A stretch of DNA of 64,000 bases from Myceligenerans indicum. Its GTDB lineage: Bacteria; Actinomycetota; Actinomycetes; Actinomycetales; Cellulomonadaceae. Every line of letters begins with the position of its first letter. The first letter of the stretch is position 1. A program made the translations under genes and the position numbers. Below the pieces are notes generated by a model. The model did no database searches, was not told the origin of the DNA, and saw nothing but the letters and a program-made list of their open reading frames with translations. This document shows, in pieces, positions 48,379 through 57,725 of this stretch. The stretch is from positions 62,001-126,000 of the forward strand of contig NZ_JABBYC010000002.1 in NCBI RefSeq assembly GCF_016742955.1, read 5' to 3'.

Positions 48379-49449
48379 GTGACTGACAGCATCAGCACCG
48401 GCACGGCCTCCTCGTCCCGCGAAGGAGCGTCCACCAAGAATCAGGCCGAGCTCCGGGTCGGCGTCGTCGGAGCCGGCCTCATGGGCGCCGACCACGTCAC
48501 CCGCATCACCCACCGCATCAGCGGCGCGGCGGTGACCGCCGTCGTCGAACCGGACCCCGGCCGGGCCGGCGCCGCGGCCGCCACCGCCACCGGCGCCCGC
48601 ACCTTCGCGCGCCTGGAGGACGCGCTCGACGCGGACGCCCTTGACGCCGTCCTCGTCGCGACCCCCGGCAGATACCACGAGGCGGTCCTGCTACCGGCGC
48701 TGGAGGCCGGCCTGCCCGTGCTGTGCGAAAAGCCGCTCGCACCGGACCCCGAGTCGTCCTGGCGGGTGCTCCAGGCCGAGCAGAAGCTCGACCGGCCGCA
48801 CATCCAGGTCGGCTTCATGCGCCGCTTCGACCCGGAGTACCAGGCCCTCAGGGAGCTGATCGCCTCCGGCGACGCGGGCGAGCTGACGATGCTCCGCTGC
48901 GTGCACCGCAACCCCGCCGTCCCCGACTCGTTCACGCAGCAGATGCTCGTCAACGACTCGGTGGTGCACGAGTTCGACGTCGTCCCGTGGCTCGCGGGCA
49001 GCGACGTGCGCTCCGTCGAGGTGAAGTACCCGCGCCGCAACCGCCTCTCGCCCGCTCATCTGCGTGAGCCGATCCTCGTGATCATGGAGCTGGCGAACGG
49101 CGTGCTCGTCGACGTCGAGCTGAACGTCAGCGTCCAGTTCGGCTACCAGGTCGCCACGGAGGCGGTGTTCGACAGCGGGCTGGCACGCATCGGCCAGCCG
49201 TCGGGTCTGCAGACCTGGCGGGACGGCAGGTTCTCGGTGCCCGACCACACGTCGTTCAAGACCCGTTTCGCCACGGCCTTCGAGGCCCAGGTCCAGCGCT
49301 GGGTCGACGCCGTCGGGCGCGGCACGATCGACGGGCCGAACGCCTGGGACGGGTACCGCGTCGCGCTCGCGTGCGAGGCCGGGGTGAAGGCCCTCGACGG
49401 CGGCGTCGTCCCGGTCGAGATCCCTGAGCGTCCCGCGTTCTACGCCTGA
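48379..49449 (+). CDS. iolG: Inositol 2-dehydrogenase
   Basis: 356 aa from GTG 48379 with AAGGA upstream. Gfo/Idh/MocA family: GAGLMGADH Rossmann start, CEKPLA motif with catalytic K, and C-terminal dimer part with HEFDVVPWLAG. MRRFDPEYQAL is typical of inositol dehydrogenases. It oxidises myo-inositol to scyllo-inosose with NAD. It is in the same operon as iolD and iolH. Confidence 0.93.
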   Translation: MTDSISTGTASSSREGASTKNQAELRVGVVGAGLMGADHVTRITHRISGAAVTAVVEPDPGRAGAAAATATGARTFARLEDALDADALDAVLVATPGRYHEAVLLPALEAGLPVLCEKPLAPDPESSWRVLQAEQKLDRPHIQVGFMRRFDPEYQALRELIASGDAGELTMLRCVHRNPAVPDSFTQQMLVNDSVVHEFDVVPWLAGSDVRSVEVKYPRRNRLSPAHLREPILVIMELANGVLVDVELNVSVQFGYQVATEAVFDSGLARIGQPSGLQTWRDGRFSVPDHTSFKTRFATAFEAQVQRWVDAVGRGTIDGPNAWDGYRVALACEAGVKALDGGVVPVEIPERPAFYA

Positions 49450-49499
49450 ATCCTCCACGCCCGTCTTCCACGCCCGAACCGAGAGAGGGAGCCGCCCCC

Positions 49500-50378
49500 A
49501 TGGTGCAGATCGCCCTGGACCCCACCCCGTTCCACCACGACCACGACCTGCTCGACTTCCCCGACGTCGTCGCGCGGGCCGGCTACGACGCGATGCAGCT
49601 CACGCCGCACGCGGACTTCACGCCGTTCTTCCGTTACCCGAAGGCCGACGACGGCCTCATGGCCGCGCTGCGCAAGCGTGCGGCCGACGCCGGCGTGGCT
49701 CTTCCCGCGATTCTGCCGGTGCACCGCATCTCGTGGCCCGACGAGCCCCAGCGCGAAGCGGCCGTGCGCAACTTCCTGCGGGTGATCGACCTCGCGGTCG
49801 AGCTGGAGATTCCGGTCATCAACACGGAGTTCTCCGGCCGCCCGGAGCGTTCGGAGGACTCCGAGGCCGCGTTCTACCGGTCGATGGAGGTCATCCTGCC
49901 CCGCATCGAGCGGGAGGGACTGCGCCTGAATTTCGACCCGCACCCCGACGACTTCGTCGAGGACGGGCTCGAGGCATGGCGCGTGCTGCGCGGCCTCAAC
50001 TCCGCCTCGGTCGGCTTCGTGTACGTGGGCTCGCACACCTTCCACTACGGGAACCGCGCCACGACGCTCATCCCCGAGCTCGGCGAGCGCCTCGGCGCCG
50101 TGTACGCGGCCGACACGTTCGACCACCACCGCTCCCACGGGCTGCGCTACATCTCGAACCCGCCGGGCAACGCCGCGCGCGTGCACCAGCACCTGCGCAT
50201 CGGCGACGGCGACGTCGACTGGACCGAGCTGTTCGGTGTGCTCGCGGGCACCGGGTACCTCGACCGCGAGGACGCCCTGATCGTGTCGAACGTGTTCGCC
50301 GAGGACGAGGACGCCGAGGCCGTCTCCCACTTCCAGCTCAGGCGGCTGCGGGAGCTGGTCGACGCCGCGCGGCGCTGA
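49500..50378 (+). CDS. iolH: IolH-type sugar phosphate isomerase/epimerase
   Basis: 292 aa TIM-barrel (AP endonuclease-2-like). The patterns IALDPTPFHHD, LTPHADFTPFFRYPKADD, EFSGRPERSEDSEAAFYRSMEVILP, HTFHYGNRA and LRYISNPPGNAARVHQHL are those of IolH. It is distinct from IolE, which would have a different N-terminus (IRWGIAPIGWRNDD-like). IolH is thought to be an accessory of inositol catabolism with no proven reaction. It is the last gene of the iol operon; a perfect terminator follows. Confidence 0.9.
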   Translation: MVQIALDPTPFHHDHDLLDFPDVVARAGYDAMQLTPHADFTPFFRYPKADDGLMAALRKRAADAGVALPAILPVHRISWPDEPQREAAVRNFLRVIDLAVELEIPVINTEFSGRPERSEDSEAAFYRSMEVILPRIEREGLRLNFDPHPDDFVEDGLEAWRVLRGLNSASVGFVYVGSHTFHYGNRATTLIPELGERLGAVYAADTFDHHRSHGLRYISNPPGNAARVHQHLRIGDGDVDWTELFGVLAGTGYLDREDALIVSNVFAEDEDAEAVSHFQLRRLRELVDAARR

Positions 50379-50406
50379 GCCGGCACCCCGGAGGTGCCAG
50401 GAGATC

Positions 50407-50440
50407 AAGGGGGAGGGACCAGGGCCGGTCCCTCCCCCTT
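50407..50440. terminator. Terminator between iolH and GH78
   Basis: AAGGGGGAGGGACC and GGTCCCTCCCCCTT pair perfectly over 14 bp with a 6-base loop. On the plus strand the stem ends in TT; on the minus strand it would also work, so both convergent operons may stop here. Confidence 0.85.
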
Positions 50441-50526
50441 GTGCCGAGCGCCGGCTCGCCACCAACGACACGCCCTGCCGGCCGGCGACAGTCGGGCGCG
50501 GATGAGCCCAGCGCGGGGCACCGCCT

Positions 50527-53169
50527 CTACCCGACCGGCTCGCCCCAGCAGGCGGGCTCGGGCAGGAGCGACGTGTGGACGCCCGGCCCCAGCTCACGGT
50601 CCGGCATCCCGGGGAACTCCCGGACGGCCGTGGTTCCCGTGGGGACCACGATCTCCACCTCCACGCCCTCGGTGCGACGCTCCCACCGGATCGAGGCGCG
50701 GCCGTAGGGGGTCTCGTGCGCGGCACGCGCCCAGTCGAGCCCGCTCTCCACACCCGGCCGGAACCGGATCCGCCGCCATCCGGGCTCCAGACAGGCGATA
50801 CCGGCGACCTCGCGGTGCATCCAGTCCGCGACGGCGCCGAACGCGTAGTGGTTGAACGACGTCATGTCCCCCGGGTTGACCGACCCGTCGGGGAGCATGC
50901 TGTCCCAGCGTTCCCAGACGGTCGTGGCGCCCATGGTCACCGGGTACAGCCACGACGGCACGGTGCGCCGGCCCAGGAGCTGGTGGGCGACGTCTCGGTG
51001 ACCGGTCCGGGTCAGGGCGTCGAGCAGCACCGGGGTTCCCAGGAAGCCCGTGGTGAGGTGGTGGTCCGCCGCACGGACGAGGTCCGCGAGACGCTTCCCT
51101 GCGGCGGGCAGCTCGTCCTCGTCGAAGAGGCCGAACGCGATCGCGAGGGCGTAGGCGGCCTGCGAGTCCGACGTCAGTCGTCCGCCACCGGTCCGGTACG
51201 CGTCCCGGAACCCCTGTCGCGCGGCGTACGCGCGGGAGTCGAGCTCGTCGGCGTCGTCGGACCCGATGCGGCGTGCCGTCCGGGCGAGCACGTCCGACGA
51301 GTGCGCGTAGTACGCGGTCGCCACCAGGTTCGGGTCCGTGAGCCCGCCTGCCGGGTCGTCCGGGGGCGCGGAGGGGTCGAGCCAGTCGCCGAGCTGGTAG
51401 CTGCGGTCCCAGACATGCCGCGGTCCGGCGAGCCGGTACTGGAGATCGGCCCAGGCGCGCGCGCTCGCGTACTGGCGGCGGAGCACCCCCGCGTCGCCGA
51501 GGCGCTCGCCGAGTGTCCACGGGATCAGGACCGCCGCGTCACCCCAGCCGGCGCCGGGTCGTGGCGGTGTCCACTGCTCCCCTCCGGGGATGACGGGCAC
51601 GTACCAGGGCACGGTGCCGTCGGGCAGTTGTTCCGCGTCGACGTCTCGGAGCCAGGAGCTCAACAGGCCGCCGCACTGGTACAGGAACGTCGCGGTCGGG
51701 GCGAAGACCTGGATGTCGCCGGTCCAGCCGAGCCGCTCGTCGCGCTGCGGGCAGTCCGTGGGCAGGTCGACGAAGTTGCCTCGCATGCTCCACACGACGT
51801 TCTCGTGCAGGCGGTTGAGGTCGGGGTCCGATGCCTCGAACCATCCCGTCCGTCTCATGTCGGTGTGCAGCACTCTCGCGGTGATGCTGCCGTGGACGTC
51901 CTGGTCACCCCATCCGGAAATCTCGGCGAACCGGAACCCGTGGATGGTGAACCGCGGCTCCCACGTCTCGGTGTCGTCGCCGCGCAGCACGTAGGTGTCG
52001 GTCGAGTGCGCACCGCGAAGCGGCCGGGTGCACAGCTCCCCGGCTCCGTCGAGAACCTCGGCATGGCGCATCCGGATGACGTCCCCGCGCTTGCCCCGGA
52101 GCGAGATCCGGAGCCGGCCGACAAGGTTCTGGCCGAAGTCGAGGACGAGGCGCCCGTCGGCACGGCGGTCGACCGAGACGGGCGCGAGCTCCTGGGTGCA
52201 CCGGACCGGCGGACCCGACGGGGCGACGAGGGTCGCGAGGTCGATACGGCGCGGCCCGGCCGGCACCCAGTCGGAGTCGTCGAAACCGCTGGTGGACCAG
52301 CCTGCCTGCTCCCTGCCGGCGTCGTAGTGCTCGCCTTCGAGCAGCCCGGCGGCCAGGATGGGGCTCGGGGCGCTGCGCCACGCGTCGCCGGTGGCGTGCA
52401 CGATGCGCCGGCCGTCGGACAGCACGACCTCGAGCTGGGCGAGGTAGGCCGTCCGGTCACCGTAGAGGTCGACATGACCGCCGTCGAACCCGAGCCTGCC
52501 CCGGAACCAGCCGTCCGCGAGCCAGGCGCCGATCGCGTTGTGCCCCGTACGGACCAGGCCGGTCACATCGTAGGTGTAGTAGCGCAGCCGGTTGTGGTAG
52601 CTCGTCCAGCCCGGCGAGAGCTCGTCGCTCCCGACACGGATGCCGTTGATCTCGGTCTGGTGGAGGCCGTGCGCGGTCGCGTACAGGCGTGCGCGGACGA
52701 CGGTTCCGGGGACCTCGACCTCCGACCTCAGGAGGACGGGGGGTCTGTCGCCCGCCGGCCCCTCGGTCCAGCCGGCGCCGATCGCACGCGCGACCCAGTC
52801 CCCGGGCCGGAGCAGGCCGGCCTCGATCGTGGTGGCGGGGCTCCAGCCGCTCCGGTCGCCGTCGGCTCCCCACACGCGCACCGAGAGCTGGCCCCTGTCC
52901 CGCGGGCGCAACGCCTCGAAGGGCCACGGCACCAGGACCGACTCCCCGGTCGGGATCTCGTGGGTACGGACCTGGCCGTCGAGCTCGAGCCGCAGTTCCA
53001 CGCCCGTCTGGGCCCAGCTTGCCGGGGCCGTGGTGACCCAGCTGATGCGGGGCCGGGCCTCGCCGATCCCGAACGGGACCCGGTGGTGCTCGATGGTGGG
53101 GGTGTCGACTCGCACCGTGGTCGGGTGCGCCGCTCCTGCCCGGTTTCGGGCATGGAGGTACTCAGGCAT
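50527..53169 (-). CDS. GH78 alpha-L-rhamnosidase
   Basis: 880 aa. It contains the N-terminal Ig-like domain (RISWVTTAP) and CBM67-like beta domains, the (alpha/alpha)6 barrel starting near residue 440, and the C-terminal beta-sandwich. Catalytic region motifs include FVDLPTDCPQRDERLGWTGDIQVF and TTVWERWDSMLPDG, with the GH78 acidic residues in DERLGWTGD and VWERWDS. There is no signal peptide, so it is cytosolic. It is the last gene of an ABC-importer operon, 27 bases after a permease. It removes rhamnose from imported oligosaccharides such as pectin or flavonoid glycosides. Confidence 0.93.
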   Translation of the reverse strand: MPEYLHARNRAGAAHPTTVRVDTPTIEHHRVPFGIGEARPRISWVTTAPASWAQTGVELRLELDGQVRTHEIPTGESVLVPWPFEALRPRDRGQLSVRVWGADGDRSGWSPATTIEAGLLRPGDWVARAIGAGWTEGPAGDRPPVLLRSEVEVPGTVVRARLYATAHGLHQTEINGIRVGSDELSPGWTSYHNRLRYYTYDVTGLVRTGHNAIGAWLADGWFRGRLGFDGGHVDLYGDRTAYLAQLEVVLSDGRRIVHATGDAWRSAPSPILAAGLLEGEHYDAGREQAGWSTSGFDDSDWVPAGPRRIDLATLVAPSGPPVRCTQELAPVSVDRRADGRLVLDFGQNLVGRLRISLRGKRGDVIRMRHAEVLDGAGELCTRPLRGAHSTDTYVLRGDDTETWEPRFTIHGFRFAEISGWGDQDVHGSITARVLHTDMRRTGWFEASDPDLNRLHENVVWSMRGNFVDLPTDCPQRDERLGWTGDIQVFAPTATFLYQCGGLLSSWLRDVDAEQLPDGTVPWYVPVIPGGEQWTPPRPGAGWGDAAVLIPWTLGERLGDAGVLRRQYASARAWADLQYRLAGPRHVWDRSYQLGDWLDPSAPPDDPAGGLTDPNLVATAYYAHSSDVLARTARRIGSDDADELDSRAYAARQGFRDAYRTGGGRLTSDSQAAYALAIAFGLFDEDELPAAGKRLADLVRAADHHLTTGFLGTPVLLDALTRTGHRDVAHQLLGRRTVPSWLYPVTMGATTVWERWDSMLPDGSVNPGDMTSFNHYAFGAVADWMHREVAGIACLEPGWRRIRFRPGVESGLDWARAAHETPYGRASIRWERRTEGVEVEIVVPTGTTAVREFPGMPDRELGPGVHTSLLPEPACWGEPVG

Positions 53170-53196
53170 CGGGTTCTCCAGGGAGTTCGGGGCGGT

Positions 53197-54114
53197 TCAG
53201 CCCTTGACGGAGCCGGCGGTCAGGCCCTTCATGACCTGCTGGTTGAGGAAGAGGTAGAGCAGCAGGGTGCCGAAGACGTTGATGCAGATGGCGGCGAAGA
53301 GGGGGCCGTAGGCGGTCTGGCCGAACTCGCCGGAGAACGTCAGGAGGCCCACCTGGATGGTGCGCAGGTCTCGTCCGGTGATGAAGGTCAGGGCGATGAG
53401 GAGGTCGTTCCAGATGAAGAAGAACTGCACCAGGGCGACGGTGAGGACCGCGTTGCGCACCATCGGGAAGCCGATCGTCCAGAAGGACCGCAGGACGGAG
53501 GCGCCGTCGAGCGCGGCGGCCTCGAAGACCTCGCGGGGCACGGCCCGGAAGTAGGTGGCCATCATGAAGACGGTCAGCGGCAGCCCGATCGCGGTGTAGG
53601 TGATGATCAGCGGCCACAGCGTGCCGGCGAGGCCCACCTTGAAGTAGGCCGTGAACAGCGGCAGCAGGATCATCTGACCCGGCACCATGATGCCGACGAG
53701 GAAGGCCAGGAGCACCTTGTTCCGCCCTCGCCACACCAGCACCTCGAGGGCGAACCCGGCGGCCACGCCGAAGACGATGATGAAGGCCAGCGCGGGCGCC
53801 GTGGCGAGGAGGCTGTTGCGGATGTAGGAGCTGACGTCGCCCTCGGTCCATGCCACGACGTAGTTGTCGAAGGTGATCCGGGACGGCAGCGCCCAGCTCG
53901 GTTCGGTGAGGAACTCGTTCTGCGTCTTGAAGGACCCGAGCACGAGCCAGACGAGCGGGTAGATCTCGATCACCAGCAGCACGGCGACCAGGACACGGAC
54001 CGGAAGCCTGCGCAGGAACCGCGGGATCCGGGGTGGCGGGCCCGCAGGAGTGGGCGCAGGAGCGGTTGCGGTGGTGCGCACCAGGTCGACGCTGGTAGGG
54101 GCGGGGGCGCTCAT
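53197..54114 (-). CDS. Carbohydrate ABC transporter permease (MalG type)
   Basis: 305 aa with six hydrophobic segments, the coupling loop VFEAAALDGASVLRSFWTIGFPMVRN, and C-terminus QQVMKGLTAGSVKG typical of COG0395. ATG 54114 overlaps the upstream permease stop by 4 bases. It has a proline/threonine-rich N-terminal tail of about 30 residues. It sits upstream of the GH78 gene and completes a rhamnoside importer. Confidence 0.92.
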   Translation of the reverse strand: MSAPAPTSVDLVRTTATAPAPTPAGPPPRIPRFLRRLPVRVLVAVLLVIEIYPLVWLVLGSFKTQNEFLTEPSWALPSRITFDNYVVAWTEGDVSSYIRNSLLATAPALAFIIVFGVAAGFALEVLVWRGRNKVLLAFLVGIMVPGQMILLPLFTAYFKVGLAGTLWPLIITYTAIGLPLTVFMMATYFRAVPREVFEAAALDGASVLRSFWTIGFPMVRNAVLTVALVQFFFIWNDLLIALTFITGRDLRTIQVGLLTFSGEFGQTAYGPLFAAICINVFGTLLLYLFLNQQVMKGLTAGSVKG

Positions 54115-55001
54115 CGCTCCACCTCCGTGATGTCGTTGCGGGAACTGCGGAAGACCAGGAGCGTCACGCCCAGGCTCAGCATGGTGAGCACGAGCGCGAT
54201 CGTGCTTCCGTAGCCGTAGTCGCCGTAGGTGAAAGCGGTCTGGAACATGTACAGCGTCAGCGGCGTCGTCGACTCCCCCGGGCCGCCTCCGGTCAGGGCG
54301 AGGACGGAGTCGAAGACCTTGAGGGTGCCGTTGATGCTGAAGATCACCGCGGAGAGCAGCACCGGGAGCGACAGCGGCAGGACGATGTGCCGGACCAGGC
54401 GCCAGCCGTTCGCGCCGTCGAGCCGCGCGGACTCGAGGATGCCCTCGGGGATGTCCACCAGACCTGCGTACAGCAGCACGGCGTAGAAGCCCATCGAGCG
54501 CCAGACGTCCATGACGACGATCACCCAGAAGGCCGTGTCGGGGCTACCGAACCAGTCGACGCTCGCCACGCCGAACACGTGCAGCAGTTCGTTGACCAGG
54601 CCGTCCCGGGGGGCGATGGCAAACATCTGCTGGAACATCAGCGCGACGGCGACCGTGGGGAGCACCACGGGGAAGAACACGAGGGTGCGCACGATTCCCG
54701 ACGCGCGACGCAGCGCGAAGACGTAGAGCAGTGAGAGCAGGTAGCCGAGGAGCACCTGTCCGACGGTGATGACGACCGCGTACTTGACCGTGAAACCGAG
54801 GGAGCTGAGGATCTGCGGGTCGTGGGCAAGAGTCGCGAGGTTGTGGAATCCGACGTAGTCGAACCCGAACAGGGCGTTGCCGTCGAAGAGCGTGAGCCCG
54901 AGCGACCACAGCACGGGCGCCAGCATGACGAGGGAGTAGACCAGCAGGGCCGGTCCGAGCAGGATGACGATCGCCTTCCGATCGCCGAGAACACTGTGCA
55001 T
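54111..55001 (-). CDS. Carbohydrate ABC transporter permease (UgpA type)
   Basis: 296 aa, six hydrophobic segments (IVILLGPALLVYSLVMLAPVLWSLGLTLF first), coupling loop GILESARLDGANGWRLVRHIVLPLS. It begins 85 bases after the binding-protein stop (ATG 55001). With the following permease it forms the channel of an importer that lacks an ATPase gene in the operon. Confidence 0.92.
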   Translation of the reverse strand: MHSVLGDRKAIVILLGPALLVYSLVMLAPVLWSLGLTLFDGNALFGFDYVGFHNLATLAHDPQILSSLGFTVKYAVVITVGQVLLGYLLSLLYVFALRRASGIVRTLVFFPVVLPTVAVALMFQQMFAIAPRDGLVNELLHVFGVASVDWFGSPDTAFWVIVVMDVWRSMGFYAVLLYAGLVDIPEGILESARLDGANGWRLVRHIVLPLSLPVLLSAVIFSINGTLKVFDSVLALTGGGPGESTTPLTLYMFQTAFTYGDYGYGSTIALVLTMLSLGVTLLVFRSSRNDITEVER

Positions 55002-55086
55002 GGGGTCTGTCCACCTAAGCCGCGGGTCGGGGCGGCGGCGCCTGGTGACGCCGCCGCCGGGGTCGCACTCCGGTCATGCCGACCGG

Positions 55087-56406
55087 CTACTGGGAGTCCA
55101 GGTCCGCCTGGACCTTGGCCATGAACTCCTCGGCGGAGATGGCGCCGGTGACCAGGGGTGCGGCGTTCTGCTGGCTCGTCGTCGTCGCCTTCGCGCCGAA
55201 CAGCGCCTCGAACCACAAGGTGCTCTCGGTGGTCCCGGCGATCGTGTCCTGCACCAGCTCGGTGAGCGGCGGGACGTCGCTGACGTCGTCGTTCACGGTG
55301 AAGCCCGAGACCGTGCCCTGGTCACCGAGCGACGTCGCGCCGTAGTTCTCCGCGATGCAGGACAGCCACGCCCCGACCTTGTCGTCGTACGCGTTCGCGG
55401 ACACGGCGATCGGCAGCCCGACGTTGGCGGGGATCTGGTCGGCGCTCCCGGCACCGCCCTCGACCTCGGGCAGCGGGAAGAAGCCGATGTCGTCCTCGCC
55501 GATCTGGTTCTGCTCCGGGTCGTTGAAGGCGCCGAGCGTCCAGCTGCCCATGTAGAACATGCCCGCCTTGCCGGTCAGGAACTGAGCCACCGCGGTGTCG
55601 TAGTCGATCGACCCGACGCCCTCGCCGAAGTAGCCGGCAGCCCCGAGGTCGGCGATCGCCTGGGCGGCGGCGACGTACTCCGGGTCGGTGAGCTTGGCCT
55701 CGCCGTCGGCCACCTTCTGCAGCGCGTCCGGGCCGAGCTCCCGGTAGAGGTACCCGCTGATGAGCCGGGTGATCGGCCACCCCTGCTCGCCGGACGCGGA
55801 CAGCGGGGTCACGCCGGCGGCGTCGAGCGTCGCGGACGCGTCGACGAACTCGCTCCAGGTGGTGGGCACCTCGATGCCGTTGTCCGCGAAGAGCTGCTTG
55901 TTGTACCAGACGCCCTCGATGTTGAACTGGTAGGGCAGCACGATGAGCCCGCCGTACAGGTTCTTGATCGTCGAGATCGCCGCGGGCTGGAGGTTGTCCA
56001 GCTCGCCGAGGTCCGTGAGCGCCTGCTCCAGGTCCAGGGTCTGGCCCGCGTCGTCGAGTTCCTTGGTGACCACCGGGGAACCGCTCGCGGCGAACTGCGC
56101 CGGGAGCGCGTCCTGCCCGCCCAGCAGCTGGAGCTGCTGGTCGAGTCCGGACTGCGGGATGGTCTCGATCTCCAGTCCGAGCTCGCCGTTCTCGGCGGAG
56201 CAGTCGCCCTCGCTGAGCGTCGTGAGGGCGTCCTGCACGATCTGGTTGTCGTCGTTGATCAGCAGCCCGAAAGATTCAGCGCCCTCGTTGCCGCCGTTGC
56301 CGCCCGAACCTCCGCCGGCACAGCCGGTGAGAACCACGGCCGCGGTAGCCAGGGCCGCCGTGGCGGGCAGCAGCCGTCGTGAGCGACGCACGCGTCGGTT
56401 GTCCAC
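55087..56406 (-). CDS. Carbohydrate ABC transporter substrate-binding lipoprotein
   Basis: 439 aa from GTG 56406 with AAGGAGGA just before it. The lipoprotein signal ends ATAAVVLTGC, followed by a glycine-rich tail. The body is a type-1 solute-binding protein (GIEVPTTWSEFVDASATL, GKAGMFYMGSWTLGAF). It is first in the operon with two permeases and the GH78 rhamnosidase, so its ligand is probably a rhamnose-containing oligosaccharide. The operator GATTTAAGCGCTTAAATC lies 31 bases before the start, behind a good promoter. Confidence 0.9.
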   Translation of the reverse strand: MDNRRVRRSRRLLPATAALATAAVVLTGCAGGGSGGNGGNEGAESFGLLINDDNQIVQDALTTLSEGDCSAENGELGLEIETIPQSGLDQQLQLLGGQDALPAQFAASGSPVVTKELDDAGQTLDLEQALTDLGELDNLQPAAISTIKNLYGGLIVLPYQFNIEGVWYNKQLFADNGIEVPTTWSEFVDASATLDAAGVTPLSASGEQGWPITRLISGYLYRELGPDALQKVADGEAKLTDPEYVAAAQAIADLGAAGYFGEGVGSIDYDTAVAQFLTGKAGMFYMGSWTLGAFNDPEQNQIGEDDIGFFPLPEVEGGAGSADQIPANVGLPIAVSANAYDDKVGAWLSCIAENYGATSLGDQGTVSGFTVNDDVSDVPPLTELVQDTIAGTTESTLWFEALFGAKATTTSQQNAAPLVTGAISAEEFMAKVQADLDSQ

Positions 56407-56436
56407 AGTTCCTCCTTGAATTGCAGTCGCGCCACT

Positions 56437-56454
56437 GATTTAAGCGCTTAAATC
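56437..56454. promoter_or_regulatory. LacI operator of the rhamnoside operon
   Basis: GATTTAAGCGCTTAAATC is a perfect 18-bp palindrome at the predicted start of the binding-protein transcript. The 14-base core is repeated exactly at 57648-57661. Confidence 0.85.
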
Positions 56455-56458
56455 CGGG

Positions 56459-56488
56459 ACCATACAGAGGCCCTGATCATGGTGTCAA
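56459..56488 (-). promoter_or_regulatory. Promoter of the rhamnoside ABC operon
   Basis: Minus-strand -35 TTGACA (56483-56488) and -10 TATGGT (56459-56464) with an 18-base spacer, just upstream of the palindrome. The best sigma-70-like promoter in the window. Confidence 0.75.
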
Positions 56489-56498
56489 CGAGAGCCCG

Positions 56499-57545
56499 TC
56501 AGGCCTGGGGCGCCGGGACCGCCGTGCTCGCCCGAACGACCAGGCCAGGGCGGATCATCACGGTTCGGTGACGATGCTCACCGGCGGGAGTCTTCATCTC
56601 CTCCAGCAGGAGCTCGGCTGCGGCCTGCCCCATCGCGGCGCCCTCGAGCTGGACCGCGGTCAGCGCCACCGGACCGCTGCGCGCCGAACGGTTGTCCTCG
56701 CACCCGACGACGGCGATGTCGCCGGGAACCTGGACGGCAGACGTCGCATGGAGCCCTTCGGCGATGCCGTTGGCGATCTCGTCGGTGACCGCGACGATCC
56801 CGTCCGGCCGACGGTCCGCCGCCCGTCCCGCGAGGTCGTGCGCCACCGCCAGCCCGTCCTCGAAGCCCAGGCCGTCGGTGCCGATCTCCTCGAGCTCCAC
56901 TCCCCCGGTCTCGCGCACCGCACGCTGCACCCCGAGGCGACGGGCATGCACGGGCTGGTAGTAGTCACGCCCGGCCACGAAGCCGATCCTCGTTCGGCCG
57001 GTCTCGACGAGGTGGCGCGCGGCGACGTACCCGGCCTCCTCGTTGTCGACCAGGACGGTGCAGCAGTCCGCACCCGACTGCTCGAAGTTGAGCAGGACCA
57101 TCGGCCGGCCGTGCGAACGCATCCGCTCGATCCCGGCCAGGGAGTCCTCCATCGGAGACAGCAGGACACCCCCGACCCTCGCCTCGTCGAACAAGCGCAG
57201 ATAGTCGTCCTGCCTGGTCATGTCGCACGCGGCGTTGCCGATCAGGAGACGCAGGCCCACCGCGTCGGCACCCTGCTGAGCGCCGTGCGCCATGTCCACG
57301 AACAGCGAGTTGTCCAGATCGGCCAGGACCATGCCGATCGAGCTGGTGGTACCGGTGGCCAGCGACCGGGCCGCGTCGTTACGCACGAACCCGAGCTCGG
57401 CGATCGCCGCGCGGACCTGCTCTGTGGTCGCCGCGGAGACTTTCTCGGGGCGGTTGATGACGTTCGAGACCGTCGCGATGGACACGCCCGCGAAGCGCGC
57501 GACGTCCTGCATGCTCGGGTTGGTCTTCTTCACGTTCGCCGGCAC
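56499..57545 (-). CDS. LacI family regulator of the rhamnoside and arabinanase genes
   Basis: 348 aa from GTG 57545 (AGGGGG-like site upstream); the ORF is open to 57641, but that overlaps the upstream region. The helix-turn-helix is SMQDVARFAGVSIATVSNVINRPEKV (residues about 11-36), then FVRNDAARSLATGTTSS. Identical palindromes lie before the downstream binding-protein operon and in the divergent region to the GH43 gene, so one regulator probably controls both and its own synthesis. The effector could be rhamnose or an arabino-oligosaccharide. Confidence 0.92.
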   Translation of the reverse strand: MPANVKKTNPSMQDVARFAGVSIATVSNVINRPEKVSAATTEQVRAAIAELGFVRNDAARSLATGTTSSIGMVLADLDNSLFVDMAHGAQQGADAVGLRLLIGNAACDMTRQDDYLRLFDEARVGGVLLSPMEDSLAGIERMRSHGRPMVLLNFEQSGADCCTVLVDNEEAGYVAARHLVETGRTRIGFVAGRDYYQPVHARRLGVQRAVRETGGVELEEIGTDGLGFEDGLAVAHDLAGRAADRRPDGIVAVTDEIANGIAEGLHATSAVQVPGDIAVVGCEDNRSARSGPVALTAVQLEGAAMGQAAAELLLEEMKTPAGEHRHRTVMIRPGLVVRASTAVPAPQA

Positions 57546-57644
57546 CCGTACGCCCCCTCGGTCTCTGATGCACCCGAGGATAGCCGCACCCGCCGGGCCG
57601 GAGGCCGCCGGTAGGTCCGCGCATCCCCCGTGTCCGGCCAAGCC

Positions 57645-57674
57645 TTGTTTAAGCGCTTAAATCCCTGCTACGCT
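57645..57674 (+). promoter_or_regulatory. Promoter of the secreted GH43 gene
   Basis: -35 TTGTTT (57645-57650) and -10 TACGCT (57669-57674) with an 18-base spacer. The palindromic operator overlaps the -35 and the spacer. Confidence 0.55.
57648..57661. promoter_or_regulatory. LacI operator of the GH43/LacI divergent region
   Basis: TTTAAGCGCTTAAA, a perfect 14-bp palindrome identical to the core at 56437-56454, 65 bases before the GH43 start and 103 before the LacI start. Confidence 0.85.
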
Positions 57675-57725
57675 CCCGCCGCCGCACCGTCGACGGTGCG
57701 GACCGACCACGACAAGGGAGTCGAC

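Noticed and set aside
50575..54213. A 1212-residue plus-strand open frame opposite the GH78 and permease genes
   Set aside because: It is the GC-driven antisense shadow of recognisable genes, rich in R, G and V, with no domain, no ribosome site and poor amino-acid composition.
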